Below, in pieces: positions 17,079-25,265 of a stretch of 34,107 nt of DNA. The notes beneath the pieces were generated by a model. That model was not told where the DNA came from. It searched no databases and worked only from the letters and a program-made list of their open reading frames with translations. Within the stretch, counting starts at the first letter, position 1. Each line of letters begins with the position of its first letter. Origin of the DNA: Gammaproteobacteria bacterium (GTDB lineage: Bacteria; Pseudomonadota; Gammaproteobacteria; JACCYU01); the NCBI GenBank assembly GCA_013696315.1, contig JACCYU010000211.1, forward strand, positions 1 through 34,107, written 5' to 3'. A program made the position numbers and the translations under genes.

Positions 17079-18908
17079 ATGACCGCGCACACCGAACCCG
17101 CGTTCGATATCGATCGCTTTTTAAGTAATCTCACCCACCGTCCAGGCGTGTATCGCATGCTGGATCCACGCGGCAAGTATTTGTACGTTGGCAAGGCCAA
17201 GGATCTAAAGAAAAGGGTGTCCAGCTACTTTCAGCGGCGCGGACATGGGCCACGTATCGACACCGTGGTCGCCCAGACCCAGCAGGTGGAGGTTACGGTT
17301 ACCAGCACCGAGGCCGAGGCGCTGCTGCTGGAAAATAACCTGATCAAGGAGCATCGTCCCCGTTACAACGTGGTGCTGCGCGACGACAAAAGCTATCCGT
17401 ATATTTACGTTTCTACCGAGCAGGACTATCCCAGATTGTCGTTTCATCGCGGCGCGCGGCGCGGCAAGGGCCGTTATTTCGGGCCTTATCCTAATGCTGG
17501 CGCGGTGCGCGAGACCCTGAATCTGCTGCAGAAGCTCTTCAAGGTGCGCCAGTGCGAAGACAGTTTCTGCCGCAACCGCACGCGGCCGTGTCTGCAATAT
17601 CAGATCGACCGCTGCACCGCGCCCTGCGTCGGCTTCGTCGACGGCGATGAGTACCGGATCAACGCGCAGCATGCGATCAAGTTTCTGGAAGGCAAGACCG
17701 GCGAGGTGATCGAGGCTCTGATCGAGCGCATGGAAGCGGCTTCCGCGCGCCTTGAGTTCGAGCGCGCGGCCGCTTACCGCAACCGGATCGAGAGCCTGCG
17801 CCGCATCACCGAACAGCAATACGTCAGTGGCGAGGGCGGCGATCTGGACATCATCTCCGTTACGCTGGGACAGGGACTGGCAGGTGTGCAGGTGTTCAAC
17901 ATCCGCGCCGGTCACAATCTCGGCAACAAGAGCTTTTTCCCTCGCGCGCCTGAGGATATGCATGAGGCGGAACTGCTGACTGCGTTTATGGGGCAGTATT
18001 ATCTGACTCACGACGTGCCGGCCGAGATCATCGTCAGCCACCAGCCCGCCGATTTCGAGTCGCTGATCGGGATGCTGACGACCCGGCGCGGCATGAGCGT
18101 GCGGATTACGTCCACCGTACGCGGCCCGCGCGCGCGCTGGCTGGACATCGCGAACCGCAATGTCGTGCATGCGCTGGGCGAACGCCTGGCTTCCAGGGCA
18201 GACATGCAGCGTCGCGTTGACGCACTGCAGGAAGAGCTGGACCTCGCGGCGGCGCCGGGCCGCATGGAATGTTTCGACATCAGCCACACGATGGGCGAGG
18301 CGACGGTGGCGTCGTGCGTGGTGTTCGATGCGCAGGGCCCGGTCAAATCCGATTATCGTCGGTTCAATATATCAGGCATAGAACCCGGCGATGACTACGC
18401 CGCCATGCGCCAGGCCCTCACGCGACGCTACACGCGGCTGAAGGCGGGCGAGGGCAAGCTGCCGGACATTCTGTTTATTGACGGTGGCAAGGGCCAGGTC
18501 CGGCAGGCGGTGGAAGTGCTGGAAGAACTGCAGGTGGCGGGTGTGACTATCATCGGCGTGGCGAAAGGCGAGGGTCGCCGGCCAGGACTCGAAAGTCTGA
18601 TTGCTAGCGACCGGCGTACGCCCGTGGTGCTGTCGGCGAACTCGCCCGCGCTACACCTGGTCCAGCAGATACGCGACGAGGCGCATCGATTCGCGATCAC
18701 CGGCCATCGTCAGCGCCGCGCCAAAAGCCGCACGCAGTCACCACTAGAGCAGATTCACGGGCTGGGACCAAAAAGACGGCAGAATCTGCTGAAATATTTT
18801 GGCGGCATGCGTGGCATAAGCCGGGCCGGGATCGAGGACCTCGCCAAGGTGCCAGGCATCAGCGCGGGTACGGCACGAGAGATATACGATGCCCTCCATG
18901 CGTATTGA
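17079..18908 (+). CDS. uvrC: Excinuclease ABC subunit C
   Basis: 609 residues; makes both incisions in nucleotide excision repair with UvrB. An N-terminal GIY-YIG nuclease (GVYRMLD, YLYVGKAKDLKKRV, about 20-95) is followed by a Cys-containing region, the UVR domain that contacts UvrB (about 204-240), an RNase H-like C-terminal nuclease (MECFDISHTMGEA; ILFIDGGKGQV) and tandem helix-hairpin-helix motifs at the end. ATG 17079 gives the standard N-terminus; the frame is open further upstream through the CYTH region but without homology. Its end overlaps pgsA by 20 bp, implying translational coupling. Confidence 0.97.
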   Translation: MTAHTEPAFDIDRFLSNLTHRPGVYRMLDPRGKYLYVGKAKDLKKRVSSYFQRRGHGPRIDTVVAQTQQVEVTVTSTEAEALLLENNLIKEHRPRYNVVLRDDKSYPYIYVSTEQDYPRLSFHRGARRGKGRYFGPYPNAGAVRETLNLLQKLFKVRQCEDSFCRNRTRPCLQYQIDRCTAPCVGFVDGDEYRINAQHAIKFLEGKTGEVIEALIERMEAASARLEFERAAAYRNRIESLRRITEQQYVSGEGGDLDIISVTLGQGLAGVQVFNIRAGHNLGNKSFFPRAPEDMHEAELLTAFMGQYYLTHDVPAEIIVSHQPADFESLIGMLTTRRGMSVRITSTVRGPRARWLDIANRNVVHALGERLASRADMQRRVDALQEELDLAAAPGRMECFDISHTMGEATVASCVVFDAQGPVKSDYRRFNISGIEPGDDYAAMRQALTRRYTRLKAGEGKLPDILFIDGGKGQVRQAVEVLEELQVAGVTIIGVAKGEGRRPGLESLIASDRRTPVVLSANSPALHLVQQIRDEAHRFAITGHRQRRAKSRTQSPLEQIHGLGPKRRQNLLKYFGGMRGISRAGIEDLAKVPGISAGTAREIYDALHAY

Positions 18909-19521
18909 TGGAGAGTTGTCCGGCAAAGCGCCACTAGCCGCCACGGTGGCAAAGCGGCACCGCGTTATCATCAATATTCCGATTGTCCTTACGTTACTGC
19001 GAATCGCCCTGATACCGCTGTTTGTGCTGGTGTTTTATTTACCCTATGGATGGGCTTATCCGGCGAGTGCAGCGATATTCACGCTGGCTGGCATTACCGA
19101 CTGGCTGGACGGATATCTTGCGCGCCGTTGGCGCCAGATCTCAGCGTTCGGGGCGTTTCTAGATCCGGTGGCGGACAAGCTCATGGTGGTCGCGGCACTT
19201 GTGATGCTGGTCAGCAGGCACGGCACCGTGTGGCTGGCGGTCCCGGCGATCATCATCACCGGACGCGAGATTGCCGTCTCCGCGTTGCGCGAATACATGG
19301 CGGAACTGGGTCAGAGCGGCATCGTGGCAGTATCGTTTACCGGAAAAATCAAGACTACATGCCAGATCATCGCGCTGCTGTTGCTGCTGTATCACTACCC
19401 GCTGTTCGGCCTGCCCACGCACGCCATCGGCGTAGCACTCATGTATATCGCCGCCGGACTCACCTTGTGGTCGATGGTTTTTTACCTGCGCGCCGCATGG
19501 CGTACGCTGGATGGCGGATGA
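18889..19521 (+). CDS. pgsA: CDP-diacylglycerol-glycerol-3-phosphate 3-phosphatidyltransferase
   Basis: 210 residues, inner-membrane CDP-alcohol phosphatidyltransferase that makes phosphatidylglycerol phosphate. The motif D-x2-D-G-x2-A-R-x8-G-x3-D-x3-D is complete (ITDWLDGYLARR, then FLDPVADK). Several hydrophobic segments are visible: IVLTLLRIALIPLFVLVFYL, the region after DPVADK, and the C-terminal third. ATG 18889 overlaps uvrC; an ATG three codons on is possible. The N-terminus is about 20 residues longer than in E. coli, and the extra residues would be encoded largely within the overlap. Confidence 0.95.
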   Translation: MPSMRIDGELSGKAPLAATVAKRHRVIINIPIVLTLLRIALIPLFVLVFYLPYGWAYPASAAIFTLAGITDWLDGYLARRWRQISAFGAFLDPVADKLMVVAALVMLVSRHGTVWLAVPAIIITGREIAVSALREYMAELGQSGIVAVSFTGKIKTTCQIIALLLLLYHYPLFGLPTHAIGVALMYIAAGLTLWSMVFYLRAAWRTLDGG

Positions 19522-19556
19522 CGATTGCTTGACAGCGACTCGCCGATACCTAAAAT

Positions 19557-19848
19557 GCGTGACTCATGCGGGGTGAGCCGGATGAAGAATTCGGTCCAGT
19601 GAATCGAATTCCCGGCGAACGACCGGTCAGGGATGACCGGGCCGGTGTCAGACAACGCGATTATGTTGCGCCATGGATGGCCTTCAATCAGTCAGACAAG
19701 AGCGGGAATAGCGCAGTTGAATGAGCCGGATCAAGGCAAATGTCCGGTGCACATTTGCCCTGGCGAACGACCGGGCAGGGATGCCCGGGCCGGTGTAAAT
19801 CGGAGTGATGAAGCTTCGCCATGGATGGCAGCAATGAGTCGGATTAAT
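19557..19848 (+). repeat. Two tandem 148-bp units abutting tRNA-Gly
   Basis: Landmarks recur exactly 148 bp apart: GAGCCGGA (19575, 19723), GGCGAACGACCGG (19614, 19762) and CCATGGATGG (19671, 19819). Each unit holds two hairpins at matching positions. Hairpin 1 is GAATTCG/CGAATTC (19587-19611) in unit 1 and GGCAAATGT/ACATTTGCC (19735-19759) in unit 2. Hairpin 2 is CCGGTCA-GGGA-TGACCGG (19623-19640) and CCGGGCA-GGGA-TGCCCGG (19771-19788). Unit 2 opens with GCGGGAATAGCGCAGT (from 19702), nearly the tRNA-Gly 5' end. No gene lies here; this accounts for the whole pgsA to tRNA-Gly gap. Confidence 0.88.
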
Positions 19849-19923
19849 GCGGGAATAGCTCAGTGGTAGAGCACAACCTTGCCAAGGTTGGGGTCGCGAG
19901 TTCGAATCTCGTTTCCCGCTCCA
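19849..19923 (+). tRNA. tRNA-Gly(GCC)
   Basis: 75 nt with encoded CCA. The acceptor GCGGGAA pairs with TTCCCGC. The D-arm is GCTCAGTGGTAGAGC, the anticodon arm is CAACC-TTGCCAA-GGTTG with anticodon GCC, and the T-arm contains GTTCGAATC. It corresponds in position to glyW of E. coli. A degenerate copy of its first ~24 nt lies 147 bp upstream. Confidence 0.97.
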
Positions 19924-19935
19924 GTTTGATGAGGG

Positions 19936-19956
19936 CCCCGGTTCAGCCGGGGTTTT
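19936..19956 (+). terminator. Rho-independent terminator after tRNA-Gly
   Basis: CCCCGG-TTCAG-CCGGGG stem-loop directly followed by TTTT. It separates tRNA-Gly from tRNA-Cys, so the two may be independent transcripts here. Confidence 0.75.
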
Positions 19957-19995
19957 GTGTTTGCGGTCCGGGGTGTCTGCACTTCTCCACGATGC

Positions 19996-20001
19996 TATGA
20001 T
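19996..20001 (+). promoter_or_regulatory. Candidate -10 for tRNA-Cys
   Basis: TATGAT, 12 bp before the mature tRNA-Cys 5' end and downstream of the terminator. The -35 is poor, so this is tentative. Confidence 0.3.
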
Positions 20002-20013
20002 TTCGCCTCCCGC

Positions 20014-20087
20014 GGCTGGGTGGCAGAGTGGTCATGCAGCGGCCTGCAAAGCCGCGTACGTCGGTTCGATTCCGGTCCCAGCCTCCA
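20014..20087 (+). tRNA. tRNA-Cys(GCA)
   Basis: 74 nt with encoded CCA. The acceptor GGCTGGG pairs with CCCAGCC, with U73 as the discriminator typical of tRNA-Cys. The anticodon arm is GCGGCCTGCAAAGCCGC with GCA. Same place as cysT in E. coli. Confidence 0.97.
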
Positions 20088-20163
20088 TACTCACTCAGCG
20101 CCGCCCCGGTTGGTGAACCTGGCAATTGCATGGCCCAGGAGCGACGCGAATATAAGTTGCGCC

Positions 20164-20250
20164 GCGGCTGTGACGGAATAGGTAGACGTACCAGACTTAA
20201 AATCTGGAGGCCGCAAGGCCGTGCCGGTTCGAGTCCGGCCAGCCGCACCA
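20164..20250 (+). tRNA. tRNA-Leu(UAA)
   Basis: 87-nt class II tRNA with encoded CCA. The acceptor GCGGCTG pairs with CAGCCGC, with A73 as discriminator. The anticodon loop is CTTAAAA with TAA, and there is a long variable arm. It corresponds to leuZ. It is the last core gene before the accessory region. Confidence 0.97.
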
Positions 20251-20340
20251 TCATCGCGTGACCCATGATCGACGCTCAGGCGGCAACAAGCTTGCAAGAG
20301 TTTGCGCGGATGCAGGCTGCGGGGCGCGCCGCGCAATGGC

Positions 20341-20595
20341 CTATCCGCGCGGCCGACGGATAAGGCGTTTGGCGGAGTAGCGCCGGGTACGCTCGTGCAG
20401 CGGGTCATTTGCTTCATCAACGATGTATTCGATGATCTCATCGGTAAAGGCCGCGCCGGTATTCGCGTCGTTGAGCACCTGCGACAGTTTGACGTTGTTC
20501 TGGATAAGCTTAATCGCTTCCTGGTGAGTCGATGCCGAAACCTGCACCGGCACCCGCACCACGGCCATGATATGTACGGTGTATTTCTGACTCAT
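20341..20595 (-). CDS. Small conserved-type hypothetical protein
   Basis: 84 residues from the MSQKYTVHIMAVVRVPV start. I do not recognise a named family. The N-terminal half looks like a short beta-rich domain (alternating V/I in YTVHIMAVVRVPVQVSA) followed by a helix (HQEAIKLIQNNV); the C-terminal third is basic. The amphipathic pattern and plausible codon use suggest a real gene, but there is no strong Shine-Dalgarno. It is convergent with the tRNA block and divergent from the phasin gene. No function is assigned. Confidence 0.5.
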   Translation of the reverse strand: MSQKYTVHIMAVVRVPVQVSASTHQEAIKLIQNNVKLSQVLNDANTGAAFTDEIIEYIVDEANDPLHERTRRYSAKRLIRRPRG

Positions 20596-20980
20596 GCGTT
20601 TCACTGAAATGTTCACTCGCAAGGCAATGTTAGTGCAATATGCACGCCGTGTCTTACGCGATTCGATATGTCCGCACCAATTTGCGCCTTTACCGGACCC
20701 TGTAGGCAAAGCGAATTAGATTTCGTGGTCTGCATTTTAACCTGCCAGCGAAGCACATGTTCATTATCGAATGCGGCGATCGTCCGCGCCGGCGCCTCGC
20801 GATGTGGAGGTCATGCCGGACGCGCGGCATAGGCGGTTCTTTTCGAGGTTAAAAAAACTGAAATTTTTCCAGGATACCCTTGACGCTTTTGGCTGAGAGC
20901 GTTATGCTGCACCGCACAAGTTCCGAGAGGCGCTCCCAAGCGGTTCTCATCTCACCATCACTACCTGGAGGTAATTAAGC
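20596..20980. other. Intergenic region upstream of the phasin gene
   Basis: About 385 bp without a gene. It holds the phasin promoter (20880-20908) and Shine-Dalgarno. The rest shows an A-rich tract near 20851 (TTAAAAAAACTGAAATTTTT) that could be an UP-like or curved element about 25 bp ahead of the -35. Confidence 0.45.
20880..20908 (+). promoter_or_regulatory. Sigma-70 promoter of the phasin gene
   Basis: TTGACG (20880-20885), 17-bp spacer, TATGCT (20903-20908), with an A/T-rich tract upstream. Transcription would start near 20915 and give a leader of about 65 nt ending in CTGGAGGTAATTAAGC before the ATG. Confidence 0.75.
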
Positions 20981-21358
20981 ATGGCCGACAATACCGTACA
21001 ATTCGTAAATCAGGCTCAGGACGTAAATCGCTCCATCAGCGAGGCGATCCAGGGATTGACTGGTACGCAGTTCAACATCATGCAGCGTCTCGGTGACGTA
21101 CAGCGCAGCATGTTCAGCCAGGCCGTAGAAGCTGCCAACGAGCAGATGCAGGTTCTGGCCCGAGTTCGTGATCCTCGGGAATTCGCCACGGCGCAGGCCG
21201 ATCTGGTCAAGAGTTACGGCCAGAAGTACGTCGAGAGCGTCAACGAAGCGGTCGACATCGTCGCCGATGCCTGGCAGGACTATGGCGACAAAGTGGAAAA
21301 AACTGTCAACTCCGTGAGCGACAAGGCTCAGAAGGCAGCGCCGTCCAAGAAGTCGTAA
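20981..21358 (+). CDS. Phasin family protein
   Basis: 125 residues, almost wholly helical and amphipathic, with the phasin pattern (NIMQRLGDVQRSMFSQAVEAANEQ, broken here as NIMQRLGDVQ and AVEAANEQMQ; later FATAQADLVKSYGQKYVE). It ends in a Lys/Ala-rich tail. Phasins coat polyhydroxyalkanoate granules and control their size. No synthase or depolymerase gene is nearby, so the gene acts at a distance from its pathway. It has a strong GGAGGT Shine-Dalgarno and a good promoter, consistent with abundant expression. Confidence 0.85.
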   Translation: MADNTVQFVNQAQDVNRSISEAIQGLTGTQFNIMQRLGDVQRSMFSQAVEAANEQMQVLARVRDPREFATAQADLVKSYGQKYVESVNEAVDIVADAWQDYGDKVEKTVNSVSDKAQKAAPSKKS

Positions 21359-21441
21359 GCGGATGAATGTGCAGGGAATGAGTGACTCAGGGAGAAACAA
21401 CGCAGGGAAAATGGATTAATCGCACTCTAAGGAGCCACTCA

Positions 21442-21489
21442 ATGGTTATTCGAAAGCCCCGCCGGACAGCGTGGCTTTCTCGTGTTTGA
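21442..21489 (+). CDS. Possible 15-codon micro-ORF with strong ribosome-binding site
   Basis: ATG 21442 preceded by AAGGAG (21429-21434) at seven bases; encodes MVIRKPRRTAWLSRV then TGA. The hairpin of 21452-21479 lies entirely inside it. It could be a regulatory leader peptide, a real small basic protein, or chance. No family is recognised. Confidence 0.3.
   Translation: MVIRKPRRTAWLSRV
21452..21479 (+). terminator. Hairpin downstream of the phasin gene
   Basis: GAAAGCC-C-CGC, loop CGGACA, GCG-T-GGCTTTC: a 10-bp stem with one internal mismatch (C/T). Only short T-runs follow (TCGTGTTT), so termination is plausible but not certain. Confidence 0.45.
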
Positions 21490-21513
21490 CCGGCGCGTTT
21501 TGGTGGCGAGCGT

Positions 21514-21529
21514 TTAGCGCGGGCGCTAA
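21514..21529. promoter_or_regulatory. Palindrome upstream of ku
   Basis: TTAGCGC-GG-GCGCTAA, perfect 7-bp arms, about 75 bp before the ku start. It has the form of an operator for a dimeric regulator; no regulator is identified. Confidence 0.35.
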
Positions 21530-21604
21530 CATACAGGCGAATGTCGATGGCCCGTTACATGCGTCGGTGCCAGCGTGAAACCGTTCGATTACCGAGGTCT
21601 CATC

Positions 21605-22563
21605 ATGGCGCGACCCGTCTGGAAAGGGCATATCTCGTTCGGCCTGATCAATATCCCGGTGACGCTTTACTTCGCCGAACGGCGCTCCGACCTGCACTTC
21701 CGCATGCTGGACAGCCGCAACATGGCGAAGATGCGTTATGAGCGGGTCAACGAGGACTCAGGCGAAGAGGTGCCGTGGGATCAGATCGTCAAGGGCTTCG
21801 AGTACGGCGATGGCAACTACGTGTTGCTCGATGACGATGATTTCAAAAAGGCTGCGGTCGAAGCCACGCAGTCGGACGACCTGGAGGGCTTCGTCGAAGC
21901 CAAGGCGATCGACTACGTTTACTTCGATAAGCCCTATTATCTGGTGCCCGGCAAAAATGCCGAAAAGGGTTACGCGCTGCTGCGCGAAACCCTGCGTCGC
22001 ACGGGCAAGGTCGGCGTCGCCAGAGTCGTCATTCGTACACGGGAATATCTCGCTGCGCTGTTGCCGGAAGGCGATGCGCTGGTGCTCAATATGCTGCGCT
22101 ATCATCAGGAGCTGCGCCAGCCCGACGAGTACGAACTGCCCGGGAAGTTTCCAACAAGGAGATCGAAATGGCGGAACAACTGGTCGAATCCATGACCGTG
22201 GACTGGCATCCGCCGCAATATCACGAAGAATACCGCGATGCGCTGATGAAATGGATAGATAAGAAGGCGCGCGCCGGCGACAAGGGCGTTGCGCCTCCGG
22301 CGGAATCTGAACAATCAGACGCGAGTGAGGACGCGCAGATCATCGACATGATGGCGCTGTTCAAAAAAAGCGTGAAGAAAGATGGCGGTACCAGGCGCAC
22401 CAGTGGCGCCAAGTCCCAGGCAAAGAATCCCCCCACAAAAAAGCCCCATACAAAAAAGCCCCACCCAAATAAATCAGCGGCCAGCGCTAAATCCAAGACT
22501 CAGGTTAAAACAACAAGCCGGCGTCCGGCATCCGCCGCCGGCCGCAAGCGCAGCGCTGGCTGA
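21605..22563 (+). pseudogene. ku: Ku protein for non-homologous end joining, frameshifted
   Basis: Bacterial Ku binds DNA ends as a homodimer and recruits LigD. The N-terminal part starts MARPVWKGHISFGLINIPVTLY and follows the Ku fold to YHQELRQPDEYELPG. There the frame breaks: near 22141-22155 the reading jumps one register, and the downstream frame continues with VSNKEIEMAEQLVESM, the conserved Ku segment, then a Lys-rich DNA-binding tail to TGA at 22563. In the original frame translation would run into missense residues and stop at 22195, deleting part of the dimer and the tail. One missing base in CCCGGGAAGTTTCC explains it. ligD follows 24 bp later and is intact, so a sequencing error is as likely as decay. 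Confidence 0.9.
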
Positions 22564-22587
22564 GCGCGGGTCACGCGGGCCGGTTTC

Positions 22588-25233
22588 GTGAGCCTCAAGG
22601 ACTATCAGCGCAAGCGCGACTTCCGCAAGACTACCGAACCGGAAGGCGGCAAGCGATCACGGCGCAAGGGCAATCTGTATATTATTCAGAAACACGACGC
22701 GCGACGTCCGCATTACGATTTTCGACTCGAACTAGATGGCGCGCTAAAAAGCTGGGCGGTGCCCAAAGGCCCGAGTCTTGACCCGGGCGAAAAACGTCTT
22801 GCCGTGCAGGTCGAGGATCATCCGCTTGCTTACGGTGAGTTCGAGGGCATAATCCCCAAAGGTCAATACGGCGGCGGTACCGTGATGTTGTGGGATCGCG
22901 GTCGCTGGGAAGGCGTCGGTGACATTGAGGCGAGCTTTCGGTACGGCAAACTCAAGTTCGAACTGTCCGGCGAAAAGCTGCGCGGCCGCTGGACACTCGT
23001 GCGCATGGGCGGCAAGGCCACTTCGCAAGGCAAGAACTGGCTGCTGATCAAAGAAAAAGATGACATCGCTGGCGCGTGCAGTGCACCCGATGTGCTGAAG
23101 GAACAGCCGCAGAGTGTGAAATCTGGACGCTCGATGGATGAAATTGCGGCTGCCGAAGATCGGGTATGGAAAAACGGCCAGTCGGCAAAACCCCGCAAGA
23201 AAAAAACAGGCGGTGACCGAACGCCAAGAACATCCGGATCGAAAAAAGGGAATACGCGCACTTCACCGCACGCCGATACGCGGGCCGCCGAGCTTGCGAA
23301 CGCGCGCAAGCGCGACATGCCGCGCGATGTCAAACCGCAACTGGCGATCCTGGTCAAAGAGGCGCCAAAAGGCGATGGCTGGCTGCACGAGATCAAGTTC
23401 GATGGCTATCGGCTGCTGTGCGCAATCAGCAACCGCAAGGCGCGCCTGATCACCCGCAACGGCCATGACTGGACGCGCAAGTTTCCGCGCATCGCCGCGG
23501 CCGCGGCCGACCTTCACATGAGCGATGCGTGGCTGGACGGCGAACTGGTCGCGATGAAGGCCAGCGGCGTCAGCGACTTTCAGACGCTTCAGAATGCTCT
23601 CAAGCAGGGCGCCGACGCGGAGCTCGCGTATTATATTTTCGATCTGCCGTTTTGCGATGGCCACGATCTCACCCGCACGCCGCTGATCGAGCGCAAGCGG
23701 CTGTTGCGCCAGTTGCTTAGCACGAGCGACGCCGGGCCGTTGCGCTACAGCGATCACCTGCAAGGGGAAGGCGGGCGCATGTACGGCCAGGCGTGTTCGC
23801 ACGCGCTGGAAGGCATTATCTCCAAGCGCGCTGACAGTCCGTATCAATCACGACGCGCACGCACATGGGTCAAAATCAAGTGCATGCGCGCCCAGGAATT
23901 CGTGGTGTGCGGCTACACCGATCCGGCCGGTTCGCGCAAATATTTCGGCGCCTTGCTGCTGGGTTATCACGACCCGGACGGTCGGCTCGTTTACTGCGGT
24001 CGCGTGGGTACCGGCTTTGACTCGAAATCGTTAAAGGCCGTGCATGAATTGCTGTCCGCGCGGACACGCAAAACCTTGCCAGTGCGGGAATTGCCGAAGG
24101 ATTTCGACAAGCGTGGCGTGTACTGGGTGCGGCCCGATCTGGTTGTCGAAGCGACCTTCGCGAACTGGACGGATGACGGCTTGCTGCGGCAGGCGTCGTT
24201 TAAGGGCATGCGCGAGGACAAAAAGCCGCGCGAGGTCGTGCGCGAGCAGCCGACAGCCGTGCCTGCGCGCTCCGCCGCTTCGCGTAAGCCCGCGAGCATC
24301 CAATCAAAAACGACAACCGCAACCCGTTCGAATTCGCTACAGGCCCGTATCGCCGGCCAGCACCTGACGCACCCTGATCGAATCCTGTATCCAGGGCAAG
24401 GCGCCACCAAGCAGGATCTCGCGCTGTTTTACGAGCGCATCTCGGACTGGGTGCCGCCGCATATAGCAGAACGGCCGCTATCGCTGGTGCGCTGCCCGCA
24501 AGGGAGTGGCAAGAGTTGTTTTTTTCAGAAGCACATCACCGACGCGCTTCCGGACGCGCTCAAGGGCGTCACCGTGCAGGAGAAAGAAAAGCGCGCGACA
24601 TACATCACGATCAGCGACCTGTCCGGCCTGATCGCGCTGGTGCAGCTCGGCGTGCTGGAGATCCATCCCTGGGGCAGCCGCGCGGACAATCCGGAGAAGC
24701 CGGATCGTCTGGTGTTCGATCTCGATCCTGACCCGGAACTAGGCTGGAAAGAGGTCATACAGGGCGCGCGCATGTTGCGCGAACGTCTGGACGAACTGTC
24801 GCTGAAAAGCTTCGTCAAGACTTCGGGCGGCAAGGGCTTGCACGTGGTCGTGCCGGTGACGCGGCGCACGAGCTGGGAGGAATTCAAGGCGTTTTCGAAA
24901 GGCGTCGCGCAAGATGCCGCGCGCTGTGATCCGCAACGCTACATCGCGACCATGAGCAAGGCAAAGCGCAAAGGGAAAATATTCATCGACAGGTTACGCA
25001 ACGGCCGAGGCGCCACCAGCGTGGCCGCATATTCCACGCGAGCGCGCGCGCAAGCGCCGGTGTCGACGCCGGTAAGCTGGGATGAACTGGACGACATCGA
25101 AGGGCCCGGCGCCTTCACCTTGGCCAATCTTCCAGCACGGCTGGAATCATTGAAGGCGGACCCGTGGCAAGACTTTTTCGAGACGCGCCAGTCGATTACC
25201 ATCGCCATGCTGAAAGCGGTGCGCGCGGCCTGA
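22588..25233 (+). CDS. ligD: Multifunctional DNA repair ligase LigD (PE-LIG-POL)
   Basis: 881 residues. The N-terminal 3'-phosphoesterase domain (about 1-180; QKHDARRPHYDFRLELDG supplies the metal-binding His and Asp) is followed by a Lys/Arg-rich linker, an ATP-dependent ligase with catalytic Lys270 in EIKFDGYR, its OB domain to about 560, another linker, and a C-terminal archaeo-eukaryotic primase-type polymerase with metal Asp711 and Asp713 in VFDLDPD. This order matches Pseudomonas LigD. It starts at GTG 22588. Paired with ku it forms a complete NHEJ operon if the ku frameshift is not real. It trims, fills and seals Ku-bound breaks. Confidence 0.96.
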   Translation: MSLKDYQRKRDFRKTTEPEGGKRSRRKGNLYIIQKHDARRPHYDFRLELDGALKSWAVPKGPSLDPGEKRLAVQVEDHPLAYGEFEGIIPKGQYGGGTVMLWDRGRWEGVGDIEASFRYGKLKFELSGEKLRGRWTLVRMGGKATSQGKNWLLIKEKDDIAGACSAPDVLKEQPQSVKSGRSMDEIAAAEDRVWKNGQSAKPRKKKTGGDRTPRTSGSKKGNTRTSPHADTRAAELANARKRDMPRDVKPQLAILVKEAPKGDGWLHEIKFDGYRLLCAISNRKARLITRNGHDWTRKFPRIAAAAADLHMSDAWLDGELVAMKASGVSDFQTLQNALKQGADAELAYYIFDLPFCDGHDLTRTPLIERKRLLRQLLSTSDAGPLRYSDHLQGEGGRMYGQACSHALEGIISKRADSPYQSRRARTWVKIKCMRAQEFVVCGYTDPAGSRKYFGALLLGYHDPDGRLVYCGRVGTGFDSKSLKAVHELLSARTRKTLPVRELPKDFDKRGVYWVRPDLVVEATFANWTDDGLLRQASFKGMREDKKPREVVREQPTAVPARSAASRKPASIQSKTTTATRSNSLQARIAGQHLTHPDRILYPGQGATKQDLALFYERISDWVPPHIAERPLSLVRCPQGSGKSCFFQKHITDALPDALKGVTVQEKEKRATYITISDLSGLIALVQLGVLEIHPWGSRADNPEKPDRLVFDLDPDPELGWKEVIQGARMLRERLDELSLKSFVKTSGGKGLHVVVPVTRRTSWEEFKAFSKGVAQDAARCDPQRYIATMSKAKRKGKIFIDRLRNGRGATSVAAYSTRARAQAPVSTPVSWDELDDIEGPGAFTLANLPARLESLKADPWQDFFETRQSITIAMLKAVRAA

Positions 25234-25265
25234 CGATATCAAATCAACTCAACGACAAGAATCCA

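Noticed and set aside
17205-18287. 360-codon minus-strand frame within uvrC
   Set aside because: Antisense shadow of a fully conserved gene.
19702-19726. A second functional tRNA-Gly at the upstream copy
   Set aside because: Only the first ~24 nt resemble tRNA-Gly; there is no anticodon or T-arm.
22390-22560. Short repeated AAAAAGCCCC units in the ku 3' end
   Set aside because: They encode the Lys/Pro-rich tail normal for bacterial Ku proteins; low complexity, not a CRISPR or functional repeat.
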